Shown in pieces: positions 51,825 to 58,987 of a stretch of 64,000 nt of DNA; within the stretch, counting starts at the first letter, position 1, and every line of letters starts with the position of its first letter. Made by a program: the position numbers and the translations under genes. Location of the stretch: contig NZ_CP107930.1 of assembly GCF_036021035.1 (NCBI RefSeq), positions 5,046,006-5,110,005 on the forward strand. The letters are read 5' to 3'. Source of the DNA: Kineococcus sp. NBC_00420. GTDB taxonomy: Bacteria; Actinomycetota; Actinomycetes; Actinomycetales; Kineococcaceae. A model generated the notes under the pieces. The model saw only the letters and a program-made list of their open reading frames with translations, did no database searches and was not told the DNA's origin.

Positions 51825-53015
51825 TCATGCCGTGCGTGGTCCGGCGTTCCTCCGCGGCGTGCGCAAGCGTGAGACCGCGGGGCCCAGGAGCACAGCTCCG
51901 AGGACCACCGGGAGCAGGGAGGCCTGGATCACAGCGACCTGCCAGTCGTTGGGGACGAGCCACCGGGCGTCGTAGACGAGCAGGACCACGGTGATCGTCG
52001 CCCACGGCATCCTACGTCCACGCACAGCCAGGTCGGCTCCCACGGTCGCGACCGCTAGCACGGCGAAGTAGTAGTCGTAGTTCTGCGCCTCGAGCGACAC
52101 CCTGACCGCGACCGCGAAGGCGATCCCCGCCAGCACGAGGCGACATTGGACCGCGAAGAGGACCAGGAGCGCTCCGACACCGATCTGGAGGGGACGCAGC
52201 CAGGACGGGACCTGGCCACCGACGTCGAGCAGCGACAACGGTGCGGTACTGCTGACGTAGATGTGAAACCCGGACAGGGCGTCGACCGTCCCAGGGGCCC
52301 CCAGTACGAAGGGCAGCCAGGGCAGGGCAGCGGTGGACGCCGCGATCGCGGGAGCGAGGACGAGCCGTCGCCCCCGCGAACCCAGTAGGGCGACCGGCAG
52401 TAGTGCCAGCCCCCAAGGTTTCGCGCCCGCGGCGATGCCCAGGAGGACGGCGCTGGAGACCCACCGCCCCGCGACACCGGCGCGGACAGCAGCGCAGGCC
52501 GCGAGGAGGAGCAGGACGTCGTCCGGGTGGACGTAGCGACCGAAGGCGCTGGGCCACAGCAAGAGGCACGCAGCGCCTGCGGTGAACACCAGCACGGGGC
52601 GGCTGTCATCGCGGCCGAGGTGTTCGTCGGCGGCGCCCTCCAGGAGATGCAGGCACAGCGGGAGGGCGAGGGCGGAGATCGCGGCGATGGTGGTCACCGC
52701 GAGGTGCTGCGGCAACCAGAGGACGACCGGGGTGAGCGCCGCGAGTGGCACGGGTCCGATCTGGACCGTCGGAACGTCCCGATAAAGGTCCAGCGGGCCC
52801 GTGGCGAGGGTGGGCCCGGCGAAGAACAGGTTCGGGGCGACGTCGCCGGAGTGCCCGGTGAACACCAGGGCGGCCATTCGAAAGAAGGTGAAGTCGGAGC
52901 CGGCGCCGAAGGACACCGACGTCTTCACGCCGATCACGACCGCGGCTACGGTCAGGACGGCGAAGCGGTGCCGGATCAGGAACTCAGCACGTCCAGCCCC
53001 CGGACTCAGACGCAC
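51825..53015 (-). CDS. GT87-like polytopic membrane protein (paralogue 3)
   Basis: This 396-residue polytopic protein is the most diverged of the three. It keeps the order of conserved parts: GAGSDFTFFRMAALVFTG for the loop Asp, VQIGPVPLAALTPV, HPDDVLLLLAACAA, IAAGAKPWGLALLPVA, GAPGTVDALSG, SWLRPLQIG and SLEAQNYDYYFAVL. GTG 53015 overlaps the end of the upstream pilin-like gene by 10 bases, so the two are probably co-transcribed and coupled. This overlap is the strongest physical link between the glycosyltransferase-like genes and the pilin-like proteins. Confidence 0.73.
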   Translation of the reverse strand: MRLSPGAGRAEFLIRHRFAVLTVAAVVIGVKTSVSFGAGSDFTFFRMAALVFTGHSGDVAPNLFFAGPTLATGPLDLYRDVPTVQIGPVPLAALTPVVLWLPQHLAVTTIAAISALALPLCLHLLEGAADEHLGRDDSRPVLVFTAGAACLLLWPSAFGRYVHPDDVLLLLAACAAVRAGVAGRWVSSAVLLGIAAGAKPWGLALLPVALLGSRGRRLVLAPAIAASTAALPWLPFVLGAPGTVDALSGFHIYVSSTAPLSLLDVGGQVPSWLRPLQIGVGALLVLFAVQCRLVLAGIAFAVAVRVSLEAQNYDYYFAVLAVATVGADLAVRGRRMPWATITVVLLVYDARWLVPNDWQVAVIQASLLPVVLGAVLLGPAVSRLRTPRRNAGPRTA

Positions 53016-53497
53016 GGCTTCTCGGACAAACCGGTCGATGGCGTGTAGTAGACCTTCTCGCCCACCAAGGGATCCCCAGCCAAACAGAAGTTGCGACCGT
53101 CCGCCGACACGATGCGGACGTCGTTGAACCCGTCCTTGGCGACAGTCAGCTGGGACCGGTCAGTTGTGAAACCGCCGTACAGCGCGTGGAAGTTCTGCTC
53201 ACCGGCGGCCACGTCGTCGATCTCCTGCACGAGGTCCTCACGGACGAAGGTCAGGACCTTGGTGGAGACGGTCGGGTAGGCGAGGTACCCACCGACGCCC
53301 AAGACGACCAGCAGTCCGAGAGTCGTGATCCGGGTCAGGGTTCGGCGCCGCCTCCGGCGTCGCTTGCGGGCTGCCTCAGGGGCCTCGGTCTGTCCGGCCA
53401 TCGACCGTCGGTACTGGCCGGCCGGGTCGAACGTAGGCGCGCGTTTGACCGGACGGAAGAACTCGTCACCTGCGGTCTCCTGCTGTTCCATCAGCAT
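53006..53497 (-). CDS. single-pass protein with pilin-like ectodomain (copy A)
   Basis: I do not recognise a named family. The 163-residue product has a cytoplasmic tail with a very basic run (KRRRRRRRTLTR), one membrane helix (about 57-75, TTLGLLVVLGVGGYLAY) and an ectodomain of about 85 residues. This has a helix (DLVQEIDDVAAGEQNFHAL), strands (YGGFTTDRSQLTV, VRIVSADGRNFCLAG) and a terminal Cys. The ectodomain resembles pilin globular domains and copy B at 55289, but there is no prepilin peptidase signal. ATG 53497 or 53491 (better spacing to GGGAGGAG). It overlaps paralogue 3. Confidence 0.65.
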   Translation of the reverse strand: MLMEQQETAGDEFFRPVKRAPTFDPAGQYRRSMAGQTEAPEAARKRRRRRRRTLTRITTLGLLVVLGVGGYLAYPTVSTKVLTFVREDLVQEIDDVAAGEQNFHALYGGFTTDRSQLTVAKDGFNDVRIVSADGRNFCLAGDPLVGEKVYYTPSTGLSEKPCV

Positions 53498-53655
53498 CTC
53501 CTCCCGTCACTCGTCCTTGACATCATCGACACCTGGTGCGAGACCTTGACGGTCAGACGCGGGCCTGCTCGCTGAAGACGTGTCGGACGCTGAGAACCAG
53601 GGCGATGCCTTGACGTCGGTGGGTTCTTCGCGGAGGACCAGCGGATCGGTCGCTA
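53498..53655. other. flank between copy A and the insertion sequence
   Basis: No gene is seen. This is the left flank of the IS630 element and, with the right flank, would have been one continuous intergenic or pilin-derived sequence before insertion. Confidence 0.4.
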
Positions 53656-54832
53656 GTGGTCTGGTGTGAAAGTTCGTGATCAAGCAGGGGTGCTCTGCCA
53701 GGTGAAAGTGACCGGACGAAGCGATCTGTTGCGGCGTTCAGCCCAGGCTTGAACCATCGCGTCGCAGTCATCGGTGCCCTCGAAGACTCCGTGACGCAGG
53801 ACCTGGCGAACGCAGATCCCGAACACTGATTCGATCGGATTGACCCATGAGGCGTGCACGGGAGTGTGAACGACCGTGACCCCCGGATGCTCGGTGAGCC
53901 ACTGTCGGGTGTGTTTGCTGGTGTGGGCGGACCCGTTGTCCATGACCAGGGTGAAGACCGGACCGTGCTCGGCCTGGAGGTTCTTGAGCAGATCGGTGAA
54001 CGCTGCGGAGTCCATCCGCGCGGTGGCGCGCCGCATCGAGACAGCGCCGGTGGCGACGTCCTGGACGCCGTACCAGGAGATCGTCCCGCGCCGGACGTAC
54101 TCGAACTCGCGGCGGGTGCGTCCCTGCCGATCGCGGGTGTCGGCGCAGACGGGGGTTCGGACGGAGAACGCGGTCTTCTCGTCCAGACTCAGTACCGGGT
54201 ACGGGTCGAGCGCTGCGTTAGCGACGACGTGCTGTACGGCAGCTACTTTTGTGTCGAAGTCAGGGTCGGTGCGCCGATGGATCCAGCCGCGAACCTGGTG
54301 GACCTTCAGCTGCAGTCGGGTCAGGGTGCGGGTGACCCAGGAGGCCGTGACGCCCCAGTTGCGTTCACCCATCTCTGCCGCCAGGGCGGCGTGGGTCCAC
54401 AAGGCCGCCGGCGAGGGAGGTTGAGAGGTGGCCAGGGTGATGAGGTCGCGGACGGCGGTGTCGTCGTAGAGCAGTGGCCGGCCACTGCGTTCAGCGTCCT
54501 GCAGGCCGTCTACGCCTGCCGCGGCGACTCGGCGGGTCCACTTGCGGACGGTGGTGGGGCTGACGGTGAAGGTGTCGGCGACGGTACGGACTTCACCACC
54601 GCTGTCGTGCAGGGCCAGGACCCATCGGGCGCGGTCTGCGTGGCGTTGTTGGCTGGTGGGTCCGGTGGCGATCTTCGTCAACGCTGCCCGCGTAGCATCG
54701 TCGAGGCGCGGCATCGTCGGCAGAAGCATTCCCATGCACACCGACGGTGCCGTGTCGTTGATCACGGACCGGGTAGCGACTTGTGGACCTGTTGCGGCAG
54801 TTCAGTGATCATGAACTTTCGCACCAGACCAC
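53656..54832 (-). mobile_element. complete IS630-family insertion sequence
   Basis: The element is 1177 bp with terminal inverted repeats of 27 bp (53656-53682 and 54806-54832) that differ at only two positions. It is flanked by a TA dinucleotide on each side (53654-53655 and 54833-54834), the target duplication expected for IS630. It carries a single transposase gene whose stop codon lies inside the left repeat. Ends and frame are intact, so insertion is probably recent and the element potentially active. Confidence 0.92.
53680..54765 (-). CDS. IS630-family transposase
   Basis: The 361-residue DDE transposase has an N-terminal helix-turn-helix (VRTVADTFTVSPTTVRKW), a second helical region, and the catalytic RNase H-like domain. 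The first Asp is in VLSLDEKTAF near 190, the second in TLVMDNGSAHTSKHT near 274, and the Glu in ASWVNPIESVFG near 308. The frame is complete with no frameshift. An internal ATG at 54714 (MPRLDDATRAALTK) may be the true start. Its stop lies in the left inverted repeat. The gene runs on the minus strand like the surrounding cluster. Confidence 0.93.
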   Translation of the reverse strand: MINDTAPSVCMGMLLPTMPRLDDATRAALTKIATGPTSQQRHADRARWVLALHDSGGEVRTVADTFTVSPTTVRKWTRRVAAAGVDGLQDAERSGRPLLYDDTAVRDLITLATSQPPSPAALWTHAALAAEMGERNWGVTASWVTRTLTRLQLKVHQVRGWIHRRTDPDFDTKVAAVQHVVANAALDPYPVLSLDEKTAFSVRTPVCADTRDRQGRTRREFEYVRRGTISWYGVQDVATGAVSMRRATARMDSAAFTDLLKNLQAEHGPVFTLVMDNGSAHTSKHTRQWLTEHPGVTVVHTPVHASWVNPIESVFGICVRQVLRHGVFEGTDDCDAMVQAWAERRNRSLRPVTFTWQSTPA

Positions 54833-54835
54833 TAG

Positions 54836-55030
54836 GTCGCGCTCGACGAGGAGCACCCGTTCATTCCCGCGGCTACGGCGTCGAGTCCCCCTCGATCTGG
54901 GTGCTGGCTGCCTTGACCCGCTGGTTCAGGAACACCGGGATGACGGCGGCCACGATGGCCGGGAACGCTCAGCCCGCTCCGGCGATGCCGAGGCCGATGA
55001 GGACCTCGCCCGGGTGGGCGTCCTCGGATG
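54836..55030 (-). pseudogene. decayed type IV pilin remnant abutted by IS630
   Basis: On the minus strand, 54897-54965 reads AIVAAVIPVFLNQRVKAAST, closely matching the major pilin (ILAAIAIPVFLNQRKKAV). Upstream in the same frame is an in-frame stop (54969-54971) and a degraded GEVLIGLGIAGAG, reminiscent of the FTLIELL helix. Downstream a one-base shift restores GDLDAVAAGMN, similar to the pilin SDLKTIATAEE. The remnant ends at the insertion sequence. No intact prepilin signal survives. Confidence 0.65.
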
Positions 55031-55288
55031 GGCGACGAGCTACAGCGGCGCCAGCTGGGCGTCCAGAAGGGTGGTGTGTTCCCGGACTGAGGTGTGCCGC
55101 CGAACTGGGGTGTGCTGCCCAATCGCGAGGGCGTGCCGGCGGAACGCGGGGTGGGCAGGACTCTTCGCAGGGGTGGAGCGAGGACCTGCGGTTGCCTCCG
55201 TGGCGAGGGTCCTCAGGGGATTCGGGCCTGTCCACGTCGTTCTAGCACGATCATCCGTGATGGTGCAGTTCTCCGAGGACCAGACAGG
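55031..55288. other. intergenic stretch between the pilin remnant and copy B
   Basis: No supported gene is seen. Short frames here lack start signals. Part may derive from the lost 5' end of the pilin remnant. Confidence 0.4.
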
Positions 55289-55684
55289 TCACGTGCAGGC
55301 GGTACTGCTGAATCCGGCAGCAGCGGAGTAGAACAACGCCGTCCGTGTCTCCTCGTCGAAGGCGCCGGCGCAGAACCCAGAATCGTCCGCTCGGACGATC
55401 GCGAGGTCCCCGTCCGGTTCTCTCATTCGAAGGTCCGAGAGCTGCGTCGTGTAGCTCCCGTGCGCGGTCTTCCACACGCTCTGCGCGGAGGCCACCTGCT
55501 GCAACTGTTCCCGCAGGCTCGTCGCGGCGCTGGACGCTCGGTCCTTGAGGACGACGGGAAGGGTGACGGCGCTCGCCAGTCCGAGCACGATCAGCACCCC
55601 GGCGCCCACGACGGCGGCGCGGTGCGGTCGTCGACCCGGGTACGGGGGATCGGGGCGGGTGGGGGTCTCCACGTACAGGCTCAC
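55289..55684 (-). CDS. single-pass protein with pilin-like ectodomain (copy B)
   Basis: The 131-residue product has a Pro/Arg-rich cytoplasmic tail, one membrane helix (about 22-45, AAVVGAGVLIVLGLASAVTL) and an ectodomain of about 85 residues. The order is a helix (SLREQLQQVASAQSVW), then HGSYTTQLSDL, LAIVRADDSGFCAGAF, a YSAAAGFSS segment and a terminal Cys. This matches copy A at 53006 (YGGFTTDRSQL, RIVSADGRNFCLAG, terminal Cys) and the pilin fold, but the G-F-T-L-x-E processing site is absent. GTG 55684 has GGAGAGGAG upstream. Confidence 0.65.
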   Translation of the reverse strand: MSLYVETPTRPDPPYPGRRPHRAAVVGAGVLIVLGLASAVTLPVVLKDRASSAATSLREQLQQVASAQSVWKTAHGSYTTQLSDLRMREPDGDLAIVRADDSGFCAGAFDEETRTALFYSAAAGFSSTACT

Positions 55685-55912
55685 ACGCGGTCTCCTCTCC
55701 CTGGTCCAGCGCCGGCGGGGGTCGCTCTGGCGTTGCCCAGGAGTGATCGGGCGCGGCGCCTGCGCGACTGAGGTCCGGAGCCTGCGGGCCACCCGGACGC
55801 GCATCCCACTCCACCGTCCGGCCCAACGGGCGCCCCCGCAGGCTGGGCGCAGGGTGATCGCCGGGACACCCGGACGCCACCCGTGCGGACGGGACGGGGG
55901 CAGTTCGCTCGG

Positions 55913-55918
55913 TAGGAT
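55913..55918 (+). promoter_or_regulatory. candidate -10 element of efp
   Basis: TAGGAT lies 72 bases before GTG 55991 in the gap divergent from copy B. It would start the efp-nusB transcript with a leader of about 65 nucleotides. Confidence 0.45.
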
Positions 55919-55990
55919 GCATCAGCTACACCCGCGCCCGTTCCCGGTCGCCGGGTGATCGACGGACAACGAGATGGACTGAGAGACGAC

Positions 55991-56554
55991 GTGGCATCGA
56001 CGAACGACCTGAAGAACGGCACCGTGCTGAACCTCGACGGCAACCTCTGGGCCGTGGTCGAGTTCCAGCACGTGAAGCCCGGCAAGGGCGGGGCCTTCGT
56101 CCGGACCAAGCTCAAGAACGTCCTCTCCGGCAAGGTCGTGGACCGCACCTTCAACGCAGGCTCCAAGGTGGAAACGGCGACGGTCGACAAGCGCGACATG
56201 CAGTACCTGTACAAGGACGGCGAGGACTACGTCTTCATGGACTCCGCCACCTACGACCAGCTCTACGTCAGCGCGACCACCGTCGGTGACGCCGCCAACT
56301 ACATGCTCGAGTCCACCGAGGCCATGGTCGCGACGCACGAGGGCACCCCCCTCTACGTCGAGCTGCCGGCGTCGGTCGTCCTCGAGATCACCTACACCGA
56401 GCCCGGCCTGCAGGGTGACCGCTCCACCGGTGGCACCAAGCCCGCGACGGTGGAGACGGGCTACGAGATCCAGGTCCCGCTGTTCCTCGAGACCGGCACC
56501 AAGGTCAAGGTGGACACCCGCTCGGGCGACTACCTCGGCCGCGTCAACGACTGA
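55991..56554 (+). CDS. efp: translation elongation factor P
   Basis: EF-P rescues ribosomes stalled at polyproline. The 187-residue product starts [16 protein letters not shown]. Its domain I loop [16 protein letters not shown] carries the Lys (position 33) that is modified in some lineages and left unmodified in others. Domains II and III follow ([41 protein letters not shown]). GTG 55991 was chosen over the longer frame because it gives the normal N-terminus. The stop shares its A with the nusB start. The window contains proline-rich proteins that would need EF-P (SecD insert, PilT extension). Confidence 0.97.
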   Translation: MASTNDLKNGTVLNLDGNLWAVVEFQHVKPGKGGAFVRTKLKNVLSGKVVDRTFNAGSKVETATVDKRDMQYLYKDGEDYVFMDSATYDQLYVSATTVGDAANYMLESTEAMVATHEGTPLYVELPASVVLEITYTEPGLQGDRSTGGTKPATVETGYEIQVPLFLETGTKVKVDTRSGDYLGRVND

Positions 56555-56964
56555 TGGCTGCCCGCCGCAAGGCACGCACGCGCGCGCTGGAGGTCCTCTT
56601 CGAGGCCGACCAGCGCGGGCTGGCACCCCTGGACGTCCTCAAGGACAAGATCGTCCGCGCCGACCCGCCCGTGGGCGAGTACGCGGTCACCCTCGTCGAG
56701 GGCGTCGTCGCCCAGCAGGCCCGCATCGACGAGATCCTCTCGACGTACTCGATGGGCTGGACGATCGACCGGATGCCGGCGGTCGACCGCGCGATGCTCC
56801 GCATCGGGGTCTGGGAGATCCTGCACGCCCCCGACGTCCCCGACCACGTGGCCGTCAGCGAGGCCGTGGAGATCGCGCAGGACCTCTCGACGGACGAGTC
56901 CCCGAAGTTCGTGAACGGGCTCCTGGCCCGGATCGCGGAGCTCAAGGAGACCCTCTCCGCCTGA
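56554..56964 (+). CDS. nusB: transcription antitermination factor NusB
   Basis: NusB binds boxA RNA with S10 in rRNA antitermination. The 136-residue all-helical product has ARRKARTRALEVLFEADQRG at the N-terminus and the core WTIDRMPAVDRAMLRIGVWEI, here noted as DRMPAVDRAMLRIGVWEI, plus AVSEAVEIAQDLSTDESPKF and NGLLARI. ATG 56554 overlaps the efp stop by one base. A large palindrome follows after 15 bases and would end the transcript. Length and motifs are normal. Confidence 0.95.
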   Translation: MAARRKARTRALEVLFEADQRGLAPLDVLKDKIVRADPPVGEYAVTLVEGVVAQQARIDEILSTYSMGWTIDRMPAVDRAMLRIGVWEILHAPDVPDHVAVSEAVEIAQDLSTDESPKFVNGLLARIAELKETLSA

Positions 56965-56979
56965 GTGGGTGGGCGTGCT

Positions 56980-57042
56980 GGAGGGGGATCGTTGCCTCCC
57001 CGATGACGTAGAGCGTCATCGGGGAGGCAACGATCCCCCTCC
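56980..57042. terminator. 29-bp perfect palindrome, copy 1 of a repeated element
   Basis: 56980-57008 pairs perfectly with 57014-57042 around a 5-base loop. It sits between the convergent nusB and AbiEi-like genes and can act as a bidirectional terminator. Its core GGATCGTTGCCTCCCCG recurs in the palindrome at 58085, so it may belong to a mobile or repetitive palindrome family. Confidence 0.8.
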
Positions 57043-57045
57043 GCG

Positions 57046-57978
57046 TCAGCCGACCCGTCGGGCCGCGACAGCGAGGGTCGTGCCCAGTTGCCGGAGGAAC
57101 CCGTCCAGGTCGGCGAGGACGTCGGCGGGGGCGATGGAGACGAGCAGGATCCCGGCTTCCGCGTAGGCCCGCTGCTTCGTCTGGGTACGCCGGATGTCGT
57201 GGGGCGTCGAGTGCCAACGGATCCCGTCGACCTCGAGCGCGACGCCGAGCTCAGGCCAGTACGCGTCGGCCTCGCCGACGACCAGGCCGTTCACGACCAC
57301 CGTCTCGTTCCAGAGCGGCTGCGGCAGGCCGGACGCCGAGATCGCACGGAGGACGGTCGCCTCCGCGGTGCTCCTGACCCCGGCCGACACCTCGCTCAGG
57401 ACGAGACGGGCGTCGGCGGTGCGTTGCGTCGGTCCGTCGAGGACCTCCTCCCTCAACTCCTCCACCGTGCAGCGCCGCTGGTGCAGGGTCGCGCCGAAGA
57501 TCTCGCGGATGCGCTCGAGGTCGGCGCCGTGCCGGGCGGCGTCAGCAGCGGCTCGCGCGGGAGGGACGACGGGGAGGCCGCGTCTGACGCTGACCACGGG
57601 TTCGCGCTGGGTGCGTTCGACGGTGACAAATCCCGTGGACAGGCGTTTCCGGGTCCACGGGATGAGCACGAGGATCTGGTCCCCGATGACGATCCGTTCG
57701 CCGGTGACGCCCAGGACCTCGAGCGCGTGCTCTCCGCTCAGGACCGCGGCCGGACCGCAGTAGGCCAGGGCGCCGAGGCGTCGTTGACGCCGTGACAGCG
57801 TGCCGCGGTGGCCGGCGACGACGCCGGGGAGGACACGCTGCCAGGGGCCTCTGCTCGCCCACCGCGCGATGGTCTTGATCGGCATCCCCAACGCCCTCAG
57901 CTGCGCGTGCGTCGCGATGCGGTCGTTCTCCCGGAGGAGCGTTTCGACAGCGTCCGGGTCGAAAGTCCGTCGAGTCAT
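57046..57978 (-). CDS. AbiEi-like protein with DUF559/Vsr-type C-terminal domain
   Basis: The 310-residue product has an N-terminal helical winged-helix-like region (DRIATHAQLRALGMPIKTI, RWASRGPWQRVLPGV) as in type IV toxin-antitoxin AbiEi proteins, and the middle segment VVPPARAAADAARHG. The C-terminal nuclease-fold domain (about 230-300) has GEADAYWPELGVALEVDG with the acidic DxxE-type core, followed by RRTQTKQRAYAEAGI. Such genes are common in Actinobacteria and their role is not proven. ATG 57978. It is bracketed by two related palindromes. No partner toxin is adjacent. Confidence 0.78.
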   Translation of the reverse strand: MTRRTFDPDAVETLLRENDRIATHAQLRALGMPIKTIARWASRGPWQRVLPGVVAGHRGTLSRRQRRLGALAYCGPAAVLSGEHALEVLGVTGERIVIGDQILVLIPWTRKRLSTGFVTVERTQREPVVSVRRGLPVVPPARAAADAARHGADLERIREIFGATLHQRRCTVEELREEVLDGPTQRTADARLVLSEVSAGVRSTAEATVLRAISASGLPQPLWNETVVVNGLVVGEADAYWPELGVALEVDGIRWHSTPHDIRRTQTKQRAYAEAGILLVSIAPADVLADLDGFLRQLGTTLAVAARRVG

Positions 57979-58084
57979 GCCGAGGATGTTCGGGCGGCGC
58001 GACCGCCTACGTGTCGTGCGGCGGTGCCGGGTGTGGACGGTCGGGTGCTCAGAGCGGCTGTGGAGACGCCGTCGTCACCCCTCC

Positions 58085-58143
58085 GGTGGGATCGTTGCCT
58101 CCCCGGTGACGTCTAGTGGCCTCGGGGAGGCAACGATCCCACC
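58085..58143. terminator. 21-bp palindrome, copy 2 of a repeated element
   Basis: 58085-58105 pairs perfectly with 58123-58143 around a 17-base loop. The inner core GGATCGTTGCCTCCCCG is identical to copy 1 at 56980, while the flanks and the loop differ. Confidence 0.75.
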
Positions 58144-58156
58144 CCCGGGCGCCGAC

Positions 58157-58203
58157 AACGCCGAACGGCCCGGCCCCCACGAGGGGACCGGGCCGTCGGC
58201 GTT
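58157..58203. terminator. long hairpin after bldD
   Basis: 58157-58178 folds back on 58183-58203 with one or two bulges. It ends ten bases beyond the bldD stop and is the likely terminator of the bldD transcript, beside the palindrome copy 2. Confidence 0.6.
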
Positions 58204-58212
58204 CGGGTGGGA

Positions 58213-58707
58213 TCAGCCGTGCTCGACGGCGCGACGCGCGTCGGCGTTGAGCACGCCCCAGGCGATGAACTCGTCGCACAACGTCGTCGCGGGGACGTCG
58301 TAGATGACGGCGAGGGTGCGGAGGTCGTCGGCGCGGATCGAGAGGACCCGGCCGTTGTAGTCGCCACGCTGGGACTGGATGGTCTTCGCGTAGCGGTCGA
58401 GGGGGCCGGCCTTCTCGGCGGGGACCTCCTGGAGACGCTCGAGGTCGAGCACGAGCCGCGGCGGCGGCTCGGAGCTGCCCTGCGGGGCGCCTTCGGGAAG
58501 CAGAGCCGAGACGGGGACTCCGTAGAAGTCCGCGAGTTCTGCCAGTCGCTGAACGGTCACTGCACGGTCGCCACGTTCGTAAGAACCGACGACGACAGCC
58601 TTCCACCGTCCCTCGGACTTCTCTTCGACGCCGTGCAGGGACAGACCCTGTTGAGTACGGATGGCGCGAAGGCGCGATCCGAGTGCGCGGGAGTAGTCCG
58701 ATGCCAT
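58213..58707 (-). CDS. bldD: BldD developmental transcriptional regulator
   Basis: BldD is the c-di-GMP-responsive repressor of development in streptomycetes. The 164-residue product has the N-terminal XRE helix-turn-helix domain (LGSRLRAIRTQQGLSLHGVE, GSYERGDRAVTVQRLAEL) and the C-terminal domain with the c-di-GMP signature RGD...RADD (RGDYNGRVLSIRADD near 117-131). Both match the RxD-X8-RxxD motif. ATG 58707 gives the normal N-terminus (MASDYSRALG); the longer frame from 58743 would start inside a BldD box. Two candidate BldD boxes lie upstream, so it is probably autoregulated. The position between nusB and pyrR is conserved. Confidence 0.95.
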   Translation of the reverse strand: MASDYSRALGSRLRAIRTQQGLSLHGVEEKSEGRWKAVVVGSYERGDRAVTVQRLAELADFYGVPVSALLPEGAPQGSSEPPPRLVLDLERLQEVPAEKAGPLDRYAKTIQSQRGDYNGRVLSIRADDLRTLAVIYDVPATTLCDEFIAWGVLNADARRAVEHG

Positions 58708-58716
58708 ACGAGAATC

Positions 58717-58731
58717 GTCACGGAGCGTGAA
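58717..58731 (-). promoter_or_regulatory. candidate BldD box at the bldD start
   Basis: The palindrome TCACGGAGCGTGA matches the BldD consensus NTNACNCWGNGTNAN at all but one fixed position. It lies ten bases upstream of the bldD ATG, where binding would block transcription or initiation. Confidence 0.6.
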
Positions 58732-58803
58732 CGTCTTCGTCAAGCTGACCTGCCGTTTCCCACCCTGTTCTCAGAGATTCACCACTCTCTCGGCACTCCA
58801 GCC

Positions 58804-58818
58804 ATTACTCCGTGTGAG
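58804..58818. promoter_or_regulatory. second candidate BldD box in the bldD-pyrR gap
   Basis: ATTACTCCGTGTGAG matches the BldD consensus NTNACNCWGNGTNAN at all but the W position. It lies about 97 bases from bldD and 70 bases before the pyrR -10 element, so BldD might influence both genes. Confidence 0.5.
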
Positions 58819-58887
58819 CGTTTGACCCCGCAACGACAGCTCTCGGGAGTCGAGGCGCCCCCGCACGAGGACACCAGCCTGCTCCTG

Positions 58888-58893
58888 TAAGGT
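58888..58893 (+). promoter_or_regulatory. candidate -10 element of the pyr operon
   Basis: TAAGGT is a TAnnnT hexamer 51 bases before the PyrR-binding leader and 94 bases before pyrR GTG 58988. Confidence 0.4.
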
Positions 58894-58944
58894 CCCCGGT
58901 GACCAGCACCCACCGTCACGACGAGGTGGGGAGCCGGTGAAGAC

Positions 58945-58982
58945 GTCCTTTAAGGATCCGTCCAGTGAGGCGGGGAAGGAGG
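58945..58982 (+). promoter_or_regulatory. PyrR-binding leader overlapping the pyrR ribosome binding site
   Basis: The sequence contains GTCCTTTAAGGATCCGTCCA followed by GTGAGGCGGGGAAGGAGG, which corresponds to the PyrR binding loop (TCCAGTGAGGC-type) found upstream of pyr genes. Because AAGGAGG, the ribosome binding site for GTG 58988, is part of it, PyrR binding with UMP would mask translation rather than form a transcription terminator. This is the mode reported for mycobacteria. Confidence 0.75.
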
Positions 58983-58987
58983 TCGCA

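Noticed and set aside
53553-53771. Small minus-strand frame at the IS left end
   Set aside because: It spans the IS boundary and has no start signal; a chance fusion of transposase-shadow and flank.
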